Shown here one piece after another: positions 16,554-26,789 of a stretch of DNA of 39,000 bases. The first letter of the stretch is position 1, and every line of letters starts with the position of its first letter. The notes beneath the pieces are model-generated. The model was not told the DNA's origin. It made no database searches and saw nothing but the letters and a program-made list of their open reading frames with translations. The translations under genes were made by a program, and so were the position numbers. The DNA is from Microbacterium sp. 2FI (GTDB lineage: Bacteria > Actinomycetota > Actinomycetes > Actinomycetales > Microbacteriaceae). The stretch spans positions 1 to 39,000 of the forward strand of contig NZ_SCMR01000030.1 of the NCBI RefSeq assembly GCF_005502885.1. Reading direction: 5' to 3'.

Positions 16554-17402
16554 TCAGGATGCCGTCGGGCTGGGCGTCGGGGAGGGCGACGGCGCCGGGA
16601 CCGGGCCGAACAGCCCCGGCCACAGCGCGACCGCCAACGGATACCCGATGAACGCCACGATGTCGATCACCGTATGCGCGATCACGAGCGGCATCACGCG
16701 ACCCCACCGGCGGTAGCACCAGCCGAAGGCGACGCCCATCACGAAGTTGCCGATGATCGGACCGATGCCCTGGTAGGCGTGGTACGCCGCGCGCAGCGCC
16801 GCGGTCGTCAGGATGATGCTCCACCAGCCCCAGCCGAGCCGTCGCAGCCGGTCGAACAGGTACCCGATGAAGATGACCTCTTCGGTCAGGCCCGCGCGAA
16901 GCGCGGCGAGGAGCAGCAGCGGCACGGTCCACCACGCGGCATCCAGCGGCGAAGCCTGCACCTGCACGGTGATCCCCAGCGCGCGGCCGATCGCGTAGAG
17001 GGCCAAGCCCGGCACGCCGATGGCGAGGGCGAGCAGGATGCCGCGCCCGGCGTCGCGGCCGAACCCGCGGAAGTCGAGGCCGATGCGCCGCAGGGCGTTG
17101 GATCCGGGTTCCCACAGCAGGTAGACCACGAGCGCCACCAGGGCCAGCCCGAAGAAGACCGACAGCACCTGATACAGCACGTCCCAGAACGCCGCCTGGT
17201 CGCGCGAGGGGTTCAGCTGCGTCTGCTGGTCACCGAGCGGCGCGGGGCGCAGCAGCGCCCGGACGAGCGCCAGCACCGAGTAGAGCGCCGCCTGCCCGAC
17301 CGAGACGGCCAGCACGATGCCGATCTCCCAGCGCAGTCTCACCCGCTCCGCGTGATCGAGCGGCGCCGGAACTGGCAGATTCGAAGGAGAGGCAACGACC
17401 AC
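16554..17402 (-). CDS. CPBP family intramembrane metalloprotease-like protein
   Basis: A 282-residue membrane protein with about eight hydrophobic segments and the CPBP (Abi) domain at about 120-255. Motif 1 is LTEEVIFIGYLF (Glu174, Glu175), motif 2 has His208 (RAAYHAY), motif 3 is NFVMGVAFGW, and motif 4 has His243 (IAHTVIDI). The usual EExxxR arginine is isoleucine here. The Glu and His metal ligands remain, so activity is possible but uncertain. The C terminus is a Pro/Ser/Thr tail (PSPSPTPSPTAS). Family members range from prenyl-protein peptidases to bacteriocin immunity proteins; the substrate is not evident. GTG 17402 lacks a ribosome site, so the start is provisional. Confidence 0.78.
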   Translation of the reverse strand: MVVASPSNLPVPAPLDHAERVRLRWEIGIVLAVSVGQAALYSVLALVRALLRPAPLGDQQTQLNPSRDQAAFWDVLYQVLSVFFGLALVALVVYLLWEPGSNALRRIGLDFRGFGRDAGRGILLALAIGVPGLALYAIGRALGITVQVQASPLDAAWWTVPLLLLAALRAGLTEEVIFIGYLFDRLRRLGWGWWSIILTTAALRAAYHAYQGIGPIIGNFVMGVAFGWCYRRWGRVMPLVIAHTVIDIVAFIGYPLAVALWPGLFGPVPAPSPSPTPSPTAS

Positions 17403-17466
17403 GTTGTCAGAATGTCACACGCGTGTCGCTTTGAGTTAAGGATATGTAACGGTTTGCGATTCTGTT

Positions 17467-17495
17467 TTGCGACGGTCCCACACCGTGCTTAGTGT
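17467..17495 (+). promoter_or_regulatory. Promoter of the oligopeptide-type ABC operon
   Basis: TTGCGA (17467-17472), a 17-bp spacer and TAGTGT (17490-17495) form one of the best promoters in the window. Transcription would start near 17502, about 55 nt before the GTG. Downstream is a triple TGTCC(G) repeat (17496-17510) of unknown meaning. Confidence 0.6.
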
Positions 17496-17556
17496 GTCCG
17501 TGTCCGTGTCCAGAGCTGCCACAGGCTGGGCACTCAACCCTTGCACAGGAGGAAAT

Positions 17557-19422
17557 GTGAAGATCGCACGTCTGACGGCGGGCGCGGGAATCATTGCCGT
17601 GGGAGCCCTCGTGCTCTCCGGCTGCGGAAACCCCTACCAGTCTGAAGTCGTCGAAGGCACGGAGATCACGGTTGCTTACAACTCGGGGTTCTTCCACTTC
17701 AACGATGACAGCGGTGCCGGCAACAACACGGCCAACGGCAATGTCAAGTACATGACCGACACGAGTTTCGCGTACTACAACAACACGCCCGAGCTGGTCC
17801 GCAACGAGGACTTCGGCTCGTACGAGAAGGTGTCGGACGACCCGCTCACCGTCGAGTACACGATCACGGCTGACGCCGTCTGGTCGGACGGCGTTCCGAT
17901 CGACGAGACCGACATGCTGCTCCAGTGGGCTGCCATCTCGGGCAACGTCACCGACGCCTTCGCGCCGGCCGCCACCACGGGCTACAACCTCGTCACCGAG
18001 GTTCCCGAGACCGGCGACAAGAAGATCACGTTCGTCTACGACGAGCCCTACGTGGACTGGGAGCTCGTCGGCCCGATCGGCGTCTCGGCTCACGGCACGT
18101 ACGCACTCGCCTTCCCGGACGAGTACGCGGACGTCCAGGCCGCCTACGACACCTACGTCGGCTCGGGCGAAGAGGGCGACCTCACCGCATACCGCGACGC
18201 CGCCAAGAAGTTCGCAGAGGGCGCCAAGGAGAAGGTCGCCGCTGCGATCACCGACGGTGACGAGGAAGTTCTCGCCGAGCTCGGTGCTGCGTGGAACGAG
18301 GGCTACGGCTACACCACGCTCCCCGAGAGCCCCGCGGCTGCTCTGACGAGCGGTGCGTACGTCATCGACGAAATCGTCGAGGACCAGTACATCACCATCA
18401 CCTCGAACCCGCTCTACACGTGGGGTCCGTCGCCGAAGTTCGAGAAGATCACGGTGCGCACCATCACCGACTCGACCACGGCGCTGCAGGCGCTCGAGTC
18501 GGGTGAGCTCGACATCTGGACCGGTCAGCCCACCGCTGACATCCTCGAGCTCGCCAACGGCATCGAGACCGCCGATGTGCAGACCGCCGTCCAGGCGTCG
18601 CACGAGCACGTCGACCTGACCGTCAACAACGGCGGCCCGTTCGACCCCGCCACCTACGGCGGCGACGAGGCGAAGGCCCTTGCGGTTCGCCAGGCATTCC
18701 TCAAGACGATCCCGCGTGAAGAGATCGTCGAGAAGATCATCCTGCCGCTGCAGGCTGACGCCACCGTCCGCAACACCCACCTGGTGAGCTCGGCCGACCC
18801 GGAGCGCTACCCGCTGCTCTCGGAGACCAACGGCTCGGCAGACTACGCCGCGGTCGACATCGAGGGCGCCAAGGCGCTTCTCGCCGAGGCCGGCGTGACC
18901 GGTCCGGTCGAGGTCGGCTTCTGGTACCCCGAGGGCAACGTCCGTCGTGGCCAGGAGTTCGAGCTGATCTCGTCGTCGGCTGCCCTCGCGGGCTTCACGC
19001 TGGTCGACGAGAGCGAGCCCGACTGGCTCTTCACCGACCCGGCTGCGGTTCCGATCAACAACCACGACGCGACGCTTTTCGCCTGGTCGCAGACCAGCCT
19101 CGCCGTCGGCGGCTCCGACCAGCTCTACGCGTGCTACGAGGACCCGCTGGCCAAGGGCGGCAACTACAACGGCTACTGCAACGAAGAGGTCACCGACCTC
19201 CTCGCGCAGCTGAACGTGACGGCCGACCACGACGAGCAGACCGCGATCCTCGAGCAGACCGAGGCCCTCATCTGGGCTGACGCCGTGTCGATCCCGATCT
19301 TCCAGTTCCCGGGTCTGCTCGTCTCGAGCGACAAGGTCAGCGAAGTCAAGTCGATGCCGCTGAGCCCGGACTACTTCTGGAACTTCTGGGAGTGGACTCC
19401 GGTCGAGGGCGACTCCGAGTAA
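17557..19422 (+). CDS. Extracellular solute-binding lipoprotein, family 5 (oligopeptide/dipeptide type)
   Basis: A 621-residue lipoprotein that would capture peptides or a related solute outside the membrane and deliver it to the permeases encoded next. The signal peptide ends in the lipobox VLSGC (lipidated Cys23) and is followed by GNPYQSEV. The mature part has the family-5 pattern: a region around PLTVEYTITADAVWSDGVPIDETDMLLQW, ITDSTTALQALESGELDIW, and a C-terminal VSIPIFQFPGLLV. The start is GTG 17557, with a full AGGAGG 5 nt upstream. An overlapping ATG at 17555 reads ATG-TGA and is not usable. Codon use is strongly biased to GAC, AAC and similar codons, suggesting high expression. The ligand cannot be deduced. 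Confidence 0.92.
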   Translation: MKIARLTAGAGIIAVGALVLSGCGNPYQSEVVEGTEITVAYNSGFFHFNDDSGAGNNTANGNVKYMTDTSFAYYNNTPELVRNEDFGSYEKVSDDPLTVEYTITADAVWSDGVPIDETDMLLQWAAISGNVTDAFAPAATTGYNLVTEVPETGDKKITFVYDEPYVDWELVGPIGVSAHGTYALAFPDEYADVQAAYDTYVGSGEEGDLTAYRDAAKKFAEGAKEKVAAAITDGDEEVLAELGAAWNEGYGYTTLPESPAAALTSGAYVIDEIVEDQYITITSNPLYTWGPSPKFEKITVRTITDSTTALQALESGELDIWTGQPTADILELANGIETADVQTAVQASHEHVDLTVNNGGPFDPATYGGDEAKALAVRQAFLKTIPREEIVEKIILPLQADATVRNTHLVSSADPERYPLLSETNGSADYAAVDIEGAKALLAEAGVTGPVEVGFWYPEGNVRRGQEFELISSSAALAGFTLVDESEPDWLFTDPAAVPINNHDATLFAWSQTSLAVGGSDQLYACYEDPLAKGGNYNGYCNEEVTDLLAQLNVTADHDEQTAILEQTEALIWADAVSIPIFQFPGLLVSSDKVSEVKSMPLSPDYFWNFWEWTPVEGDSE

Positions 19423-19435
19423 TCGGAGGACCTCC

Positions 19436-19467
19436 TTCGGGGGAGCGGCTCCAACCGCTCCCCCGAA
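19436..19467 (+). terminator. 13-bp hairpin after the binding-protein gene
   Basis: Bases 19436-19448 and 19455-19467 are perfect reverse complements with a 6-nt loop (CTCCAA), 13 nt after the stop codon. There is no T tract. It can act as a partial terminator or protect the 3' end of the lipoprotein message so that more of it is made than of the permeases. Confidence 0.65.
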
Positions 19468-19478
19468 CCGACGTCGAA

Positions 19479-19519
19479 TGACTGTGGGCGCCGTGGTGAC
19501 CCCCCGGCGCCCACAGTCA
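19479..19519 (+). terminator. Second hairpin, 15-bp perfect stem
   Basis: Bases 19479-19493 and 19505-19519 pair perfectly around an 11-nt loop. It follows the first hairpin by 11 nt, giving a double structure between the binding-protein gene and the dppB-like gene. Confidence 0.65.
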
Positions 19520-19557
19520 CGCGCGTGTGCGGCTTATCCGACCGCAGACCCGCGTAG

Positions 19558-19563
19558 TAGCTT
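19558..19563 (+). promoter_or_regulatory. Candidate internal promoter (-10 TAGCTT) for the permeases
   Basis: TAGCTT fits TAnnnT and would start transcription near 19570, after the two hairpins. A weak TTATCC lies 18 bp upstream (19534-19539). It would allow permease expression independent of the lipoprotein gene. Confidence 0.35.
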
Positions 19564-19596
19564 GAGCACAGCGCTCCCGAACGGAACGAACTCACC

Positions 19597-19635
19597 ATGA
19601 GCAAAGACATCTCGCAGCGAGGTCGGCTGTGCTGA
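19597..19635 (+). CDS. Possible 12-residue leader ORF overlapping the dppB-like start
   Basis: ATG at 19597 opens MSKDISQRGRLC and stops at TGA 19633-19635, seven bases past the first base of the GTG at 19629. GGAAC lies about 11 nt upstream. If translated, it could couple initiation of the permease by ribosome re-entry. There is no amino acid run that would suggest attenuation. It could be chance. Confidence 0.25.
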   Translation: MSKDISQRGRLC

Positions 19636-21173
19636 CCTACATTCTGAGGCGCCTGGGCGCGACCACGCTGGTCCTCCTCGTCGCCTCGTTCATCGTGTAC
19701 ACGCTGACCGCGATCAGCCAGGACCCGCTGAATGATCTCCGTGGGTCCAGCGCGCCAAACCGCGAAGAGCTCATCGCGTTCCGCATCGAGCAGCTGCGCC
19801 TCGATCTCCCGATCCCGGTGCGCTACTTCACGTGGCTCGGCGGCGCAGCGAAGTGCCTCGTCCCGTTCGTCCTCGAGTGCGACCTCGGACGCTCGTTCAG
19901 CCGCAGCTACCAGCCGGTCACCGAGGCCGTCTCCACCGCCGCCGCCTCGACCATCCAGCTCGTCACGGCCGCCACGATCGTCGCGATCATCTTCGGCATC
20001 ACGATCGGCATCCTGACGGCGCTCCGCCAGTACAGCGGCTTCGACTACACGGTCACGTTCATGACCTTCATCGTGTACTCGCTCCCCATCTTCTGGATCG
20101 CCGTGCTCCTGAAGGAGTTCGGTGCGATCCGCTTCAACGAGTTCTTGAACGATCCGGTCATCACGATCCCGGCGGTCCTCATCACCGGCGCGGTGTGGGG
20201 CCTGATCATCATGAGCATCCTCGGCGGCAGCTGGAAGCGTCGACTCATCTCCTTCGCCTCGGCGTTCGTCGCCGCCGGCGGACTCCTCTTCCTCCTCGGT
20301 GTCACCGGCTGGTTCGAGCGCCCGCAGATCGGCATCATCGGCGTGATCCTCACCGGCATCGGTGCGGCGTTCGGCGTGACGGCGATCTCCACGGGCCTCT
20401 CCAACCGCCGCGCCCTGTACGCGTCGCTGATCACGGTCGGCGTATGGGCGGCGCTCTACCAGCCGCTCCAGTTCCTGTTCTTCTACGTCCCGACCGCGTG
20501 GATGCTGCTCGGCCTCGCCGTGGCGGCGATCGGCATCGGAATCGGCGTGGGCGTGCTCATCGGGGGCGACGGCAAGAAGGAGACCGCTCGCACCGCCGCG
20601 ATCGTGAGCTTCATCACGTTCTTCGTCGTGATCGTCGACCGCGTGATGCTCGTCTACCCCGACTACGTCGACCGCATCCCCGGCTCAGGCGTGATCGCGA
20701 CGATCGGTTCGCGCACCCCGGGCCTGCAGGGCGACATGTGGTTCCAGATCCTCGACGGCTTCGCGCACCTCGTGCTTCCGACGATCGCACTCGCGCTCGT
20801 CTCACTCGCGGCGTACACCCGGTACTCCCGCGCGAGCCTGCTCGAGGTCATGAACCAGGACTACGTGCGCACGGCGCGCGCGAAGGGCCTCACCGAGCGC
20901 ACCGTCGTGGTGCGTCACGCGATGCGCAACGCGCTCATCCCGATCGCGACGATCATCGCGTTCGACATCGGCGCGCTCATCGGCGGCGCCGTCATCACCG
21001 AGACGATCTTCGCCTGGAAGGGCATGGGCGCTCTCTTCGTCGACGGTCTCGACCACGGTGACGTGAACCTCGTCATGGGCTTCTTCCTCGTGACCGGCAT
21101 CCTGGCGGTCGTCTTCAACCTGATCGCCGACCTTCTCTACTCCGCCCTCGACCCCCGGATCCGGGTGAGCTGA
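19629..21173 (+). CDS. ABC transporter permease, DppB/OppB-like with extra membrane block
   Basis: A 514-residue inner-membrane permease, about 180-190 residues longer than usual family members. Residues 1-165 match the normal start (MLTYILRRLG, DLGRSFSRSYQPV, SLPIFWIAVL). Residues 375-514 match the normal end, including the EAA loop YTRYSRASLLEVMNQDYVRTARAKGL that docks on the ATPase. Between them, about 172-350 hold six further hydrophobic segments and the charged loop GGDGKKETAR. The reading frame is open throughout and codon use is uniform, so this is an in-frame expansion, not an assembly error in frame. The start is GTG 19629, with GAGG 7 nt upstream. Its partner is the dppC-like protein, one base downstream. 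Confidence 0.88.
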   Translation: MLTYILRRLGATTLVLLVASFIVYTLTAISQDPLNDLRGSSAPNREELIAFRIEQLRLDLPIPVRYFTWLGGAAKCLVPFVLECDLGRSFSRSYQPVTEAVSTAAASTIQLVTAATIVAIIFGITIGILTALRQYSGFDYTVTFMTFIVYSLPIFWIAVLLKEFGAIRFNEFLNDPVITIPAVLITGAVWGLIIMSILGGSWKRRLISFASAFVAAGGLLFLLGVTGWFERPQIGIIGVILTGIGAAFGVTAISTGLSNRRALYASLITVGVWAALYQPLQFLFFYVPTAWMLLGLAVAAIGIGIGVGVLIGGDGKKETARTAAIVSFITFFVVIVDRVMLVYPDYVDRIPGSGVIATIGSRTPGLQGDMWFQILDGFAHLVLPTIALALVSLAAYTRYSRASLLEVMNQDYVRTARAKGLTERTVVVRHAMRNALIPIATIIAFDIGALIGGAVITETIFAWKGMGALFVDGLDHGDVNLVMGFFLVTGILAVVFNLIADLLYSALDPRIRVS

Positions 21174-21174
21174 C

Positions 21175-22407
21175 ATGACGACCATGATTCCGACCGACGC
21201 TCCGCAGGACCGCGGCAGCGAGCAGAGCATCGAGCAGAAGGCGATCGCAGGCCTCAGCCAGGGCGCGCTCGTCCGACGCCGCTTCGTGCGGCACAAGTTC
21301 GCCATGATCGCGCTCGTGCTGCTCGTCATGGTGATCCTTCTCGCCTTCACCTCCGTCGGCACGGTCGTCGGCGGCACCGGCGATCTCAAGGCGCTGCCGA
21401 ACGGCACGCTCACCATCGACGGCATCCGCATCCCGGGCTGGTGGCCGCTGAACTGGTGGACCACCTACCCGCTCGTCAACGGCGGAGCCCCGACACTCAC
21501 GCTCTGGCCCTTCAGCCTCGGCGAACACCCCTTCGGTCAGGACACGCTCGGCAAGGACGTCTTCGCGCAGACCATGCGCGGCACGCAGCAGTCGCTGACG
21601 GTCATGTTCCTCGTCGGCGTCGGCTCGCTGATCGTCGGCGTGCTGATCGGCGCTCTCTCGGGCTTCTTCCGCGGCTGGGTCGACTCGCTGCTGATGCGCT
21701 TCACCGACGTCATCATCATCATCCCGATCATCGTCATCGGCTCGATCTTCGGAAAGCTCTTCGGCGGCAACGCGATCGTCTTCGGCGTATTCCTCGGCCT
21801 CCTGAGCTGGACCGGCCTCGCTCGCCTCGTGCGCGGTGACTTCCTGTCACTGCGCGAGCGCGAGTTCGTCGACGCCGCGCGCGTCGCCGGTGCCAGCAAC
21901 GGCCGGATCATCTTCCGCCACATCCTGCCCAACGCGGTCGGCGTGATCATCGTGAACACGACGCTGCTCATGAGCGCCGCAGTGCTCATCGAGGCGGCGC
22001 TGAGCTTCATCGGCTTCGGCATCACCTACCCCGATGTGTCGCTCGGCCAGATCATCAGCGAGTACCGCGAGGCGTTCCGAACCCGCCCGTGGCTGTTCTG
22101 GTGGCCGGGTCTGTTCATCGTGATCCTGGCGCTCTGCATCAACTTCATCGGAGACGGCCTGCGCGACGCCTTCGACCCGCGCCAGCAGGGCAAGGTCGGC
22201 CGTCGTGCCACGAAGGCCGTCGCCGCCATCCCGTCGATCCAGGCGGTGCAGATCGTCGAGTCCGACACGAGCGAGGACGACCCCGACCTCCCGGCGGCGC
22301 TGCGACCTGAGTCGGTCCAAGAGGCGGCGGAGTACGAGGATCCGGCTGAACGGCCGGAGACGGATGCGGACCCCGACGACCCGCGAAACCGGGGCGATCA
22401 GGCGTGA
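21175..22407 (+). CDS. ABC transporter permease, DppC/OppC-like
   Basis: Second permease of the importer, 410 residues. The N-terminal cytoplasmic segment leads to a first membrane helix (about 44-63). The family signature HPFGQDTLGKDVF and the EAA loop REREFVDAARVAGASNGRIIFRH follow, and the core ends with DGLRDAFDPR. An acidic, Pro-rich tail of about 70 residues (after QQGKVGRR, rich in Glu and Asp) is unusual and probably unstructured. ATG 21175 is one base after the dppB-like stop, with GGGTGAG upstream. The last 10 bp overlap the end of the opposing PH-domain gene. Confidence 0.9.
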   Translation: MTTMIPTDAPQDRGSEQSIEQKAIAGLSQGALVRRRFVRHKFAMIALVLLVMVILLAFTSVGTVVGGTGDLKALPNGTLTIDGIRIPGWWPLNWWTTYPLVNGGAPTLTLWPFSLGEHPFGQDTLGKDVFAQTMRGTQQSLTVMFLVGVGSLIVGVLIGALSGFFRGWVDSLLMRFTDVIIIIPIIVIGSIFGKLFGGNAIVFGVFLGLLSWTGLARLVRGDFLSLREREFVDAARVAGASNGRIIFRHILPNAVGVIIVNTTLLMSAAVLIEAALSFIGFGITYPDVSLGQIISEYREAFRTRPWLFWWPGLFIVILALCINFIGDGLRDAFDPRQQGKVGRRATKAVAAIPSIQAVQIVESDTSEDDPDLPAALRPESVQEAAEYEDPAERPETDADPDDPRNRGDQA

Positions 22408-22997
22408 GGCCACGCAACGCTGAGCGCGGCGGCAGCGGCGAGAGCCACGGTCACGCCGATCGGCGCAGCATCCCACGTCGTCGTGGTGGCACCGGCAAGC
22501 GCGGTGCCGCCCTCGCGACGGTACGCGTCGAGGTGCCGACGGACGAGCGCCGCGGCGCCGCCGGAGTGACTGTTCTCGGAGTCCGACGGGCGGCGCGTGT
22601 CGCCGTCTCCGGGAGTTCGGTTGACCTCTTCGCGACGCGTGGAGAGCGCAGCGCGCGCACCGGGCGCGGGCGCGGCCCACGCGCGGATGCGGCGACCGGA
22701 TGCCGTGACGATCGTCAGCGCGTAGCGCGAGTCGACGTCATCGACGTCGCCCCACGGCACACGGTGGGTGCGGACGATGTTGCGGATCTCGACGAAGCCG
22801 TCGGTCACGGTGACCGCGGGGCGGACGTACAGCAGCCACGATCCCCACGCGATCAGCACGATCGGCCAGCCCCAGCGCACGAGCGCCGGGATGCCGTCAT
22901 AGACGGCGAGGAAGACGAGCGCCACGGCGCACACCACGATCGCGATCACCGCGAGGACCACCCCGCCGCGCGGACGGAAGACGACCGGCTGGGACAT
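22398..22997 (-). CDS. PH-domain-like membrane protein, antisense within the ABC gene run
   Basis: A 199-residue protein with two membrane segments (about 13-33 and 40-58) and then a small bacterial PH-like module with the pattern PAVTVTDGFVEIRN, VPWGDVDDVDS and LTIVTASGRRI. A charged, disordered stretch (TRREEVNRTPGDGDTRR) and a final hydrophobic segment follow. Many actinobacteria carry such proteins; their role is not established. It lies on the opposite strand between the dppC-like and dppDF-like genes, overlapping the former by 10 bp and starting 29 bp from the latter. Its whole length would therefore be antisense to any dpp read-through transcript. ATG 22997 has AGGATGG upstream. Confidence 0.75.
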   Translation of the reverse strand: MSQPVVFRPRGGVVLAVIAIVVCAVALVFLAVYDGIPALVRWGWPIVLIAWGSWLLYVRPAVTVTDGFVEIRNIVRTHRVPWGDVDDVDSRYALTIVTASGRRIRAWAAPAPGARAALSTRREEVNRTPGDGDTRRPSDSENSHSGGAAALVRRHLDAYRREGGTALAGATTTTWDAAPIGVTVALAAAAALSVAWPHA

Positions 22998-23026
22998 TCG
23001 ACCATCCTGACACGAGGGACCACACG

Positions 23027-24730
23027 ATGAGTACGAGCAAAGAGACGCGCAAGCCCTCTTACGCGATGCAGGACGGGGGCCCCGTGCTGTCGGTCAACGA
23101 CCTGGGCGTCGAGTTCTGGGTCGGCGACCGGTGGGCCGCCGCCGCGAAGAACGTCACCTACGACCTCATGCCGGGCAAGGTGCTGGCGATCGTCGGCGAG
23201 TCGGGCTCGGGCAAGAGCACGAGCTCGATGGCGATCATGGGCCTTCTGCCCAAGAACGCCCGCATCACCGGCAGCGCACGCCTGGCCGGCCGCGAGCTGA
23301 TCGGCGCGCCGATCGAGTCACTGCGGAAGGTCCGCGGCGAGGGCATCTCGGCGATCTTCCAGGAGCCGATGACGGCGCTGAACCCCGTCTACACGATCGG
23401 GTTCCAGATCTCCGAGACCGTGCTCACCCACCGTTCGAAGATGACCCGCAAGCAGGCGAAGGAGCGCGCGATCGAGCTGCTCGGCCTCGTCGAGATGCCC
23501 GACCCGCAGAAGGCGTACAACTCCTACCCGCACCAGCTCTCGGGTGGTCAGCGTCAGCGCGCGATGATCGCGCAGTCGATCGCCCTCGACCCGCGCGTCC
23601 TCGTCGCGGACGAGCCGACCACGGCGCTCGACGTCACGGTCCAGGCCGAGATCCTCGATCTGCTGCGCAACCTCCACCAGAAGCTCGATTCGGCAATCAT
23701 CCTCATCACCCACGACATGGGTGTCGTCGCCGACATGGCCGACGACGTCATGGTGATGAAGGACGGCGTGGTCGTCGAGCATGCTCCGGCGCAGCAGATC
23801 TTCGCGGCGCCGTCGCACCCGTACACCAAGGCGCTGATGGGCGCGGTGCCCCACCTCGGGCTGGGCGAGGCCAGCCACGACGTCGATGACACGCGCGACG
23901 ACAGTACTGCTGCGCTGGTCCTCGACAACGTGTCGATCGACTACCCCAAGCGCGGCCGGGTTCCGGCGTTCCGTGCTGTGAGCGAGGCGTCGCTCTCGAT
24001 CCAGCCCGGCGAAGTCCTGGGCCTCGTGGGCGAGTCGGGTTCGGGCAAGACCACGATCGCTCGCGCGGTGGTCGGCCTCGTCGCCGCAGCCGAAGGCACG
24101 CTCCGCGTCGCCGGCCAGGCGATGGTCGGCGTCGAGGCGAAAGAGCTGCGCGCAGTCCGCCGCAAGATCGGCATCGTCTTCCAGGACCCGGGCTCGTCGC
24201 TGAACCCCCGCTGGCCCGTCGGCGAGTCGATCGGTGAGCCGCTCGAGCTCGCCGGCCGCGACCGCAAGGAGATCTCGCGCCGCGTCGAGGAGCTCCTCGA
24301 CCTGGTCGAACTGCCCCGCGACTTCCGCAATCGCTACCCGCACGAGCTCTCCGGCGGCCAGCGCCAGCGCATCGGCATCGCCCGCGCGCTCGCGCTCGAC
24401 CCGGTCGTGCTCGTCGCCGACGAGCCCACGAGTGCGCTCGACGTCTCGGTGCAGGCGCGCGTGCTGGCCCTCCTGCAGAACATCCAGAAGGAGAAGCAGT
24501 TCGCGACGCTGTTCGTGACGCACGACCTCGCCGTGGTCGACCTCCTCGCCGACCGCATCGCGGTCATGCAGCACGGGCGCATCGTCGAGCAGGGGACGAA
24601 GGAGCAGATCCTCCGCAACCCGCAGAACGACTACACCAAGCGTCTCATCGCCGCGGTGCCCGTTCCCGACCCGGTCGAGCAGAAGGCGCGCCGCGCCGCC
24701 CGCGCGACGCTCCTCGGTCGCGCCAGCTGA
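23027..24730 (+). CDS. ABC transporter ATPase, fused DppD-DppF type
   Basis: A 567-residue protein with two complete nucleotide-binding domains that power the importer. Domain 1 (about 20-285) has GESGSGKST, the signature LSGGQRQR and Walker B VLVADEPTTALD. Domain 2 (about 300-560) has GESGSGKTT, LSGGQRQR and VLVADEPTSALD. Each ends with the C-terminal oligopeptide ATPase motif (HPYTKALMGAVP and NDYTKRLIAAVP), which places it in the peptide/nickel subfamily. Both sites look active. ATG 23027 is preceded by GAGGGA. The partners are the permeases at 19629-22407, separated from it by the antisense PH-domain gene. Confidence 0.92.
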   Translation: MSTSKETRKPSYAMQDGGPVLSVNDLGVEFWVGDRWAAAAKNVTYDLMPGKVLAIVGESGSGKSTSSMAIMGLLPKNARITGSARLAGRELIGAPIESLRKVRGEGISAIFQEPMTALNPVYTIGFQISETVLTHRSKMTRKQAKERAIELLGLVEMPDPQKAYNSYPHQLSGGQRQRAMIAQSIALDPRVLVADEPTTALDVTVQAEILDLLRNLHQKLDSAIILITHDMGVVADMADDVMVMKDGVVVEHAPAQQIFAAPSHPYTKALMGAVPHLGLGEASHDVDDTRDDSTAALVLDNVSIDYPKRGRVPAFRAVSEASLSIQPGEVLGLVGESGSGKTTIARAVVGLVAAAEGTLRVAGQAMVGVEAKELRAVRRKIGIVFQDPGSSLNPRWPVGESIGEPLELAGRDRKEISRRVEELLDLVELPRDFRNRYPHELSGGQRQRIGIARALALDPVVLVADEPTSALDVSVQARVLALLQNIQKEKQFATLFVTHDLAVVDLLADRIAVMQHGRIVEQGTKEQILRNPQNDYTKRLIAAVPVPDPVEQKARRAARATLLGRAS

Positions 24731-24747
24731 CGGCCACACCGAATCGC

Positions 24748-24784
24748 GCGACCTGAGGGCTCCCCGCCGGGGCCCTCAGGTCGC
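24748..24784 (+). terminator. Strong terminator-like hairpin after the ABC operon
   Basis: GCGACCTGAGGGC (24748-24760) pairs perfectly with 24772-24784, and a T-G and two G-C pairs extend the stem inward. It lies 17 bp after the dppDF-like stop and before the typA promoter. No T tract follows, as is common in actinobacteria. Confidence 0.7.
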
Positions 24785-24800
24785 TCCCGGTTGCCTGCGA

Positions 24801-24806
24801 TAAGCT
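24801..24806 (+). promoter_or_regulatory. -10 box of typA
   Basis: TAAGCT fits TAnnnT, with transcription starting near 24813, about 42 nt before the ATG. The leader contains the palindrome GGATGCCGGCATCC (24809-24822, its 7-nt words overlapping at one base), which can form a small hairpin at the 5' end. Confidence 0.45.
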
Positions 24807-24854
24807 GGGGATGCCGGCATCCCGGCCCTCTCACTTTTCGCAAGGACTTCTTTC

Positions 24855-26768
<1,914 letters not shown>

Positions 26769-26789
26769 CCCTTCCGCCAAGATGGACGG

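Noticed and set aside
17496..17510. TGTCCG triple repeat as a regulator site
   Set aside because: Short, in the leader just after the promoter, without symmetry; chance cannot be excluded.
20139..20680. Frameshift or gene fusion in the dppB-like gene
   Set aside because: One uninterrupted frame with steady codon use and hydrophobic pattern; the insertion is in frame.
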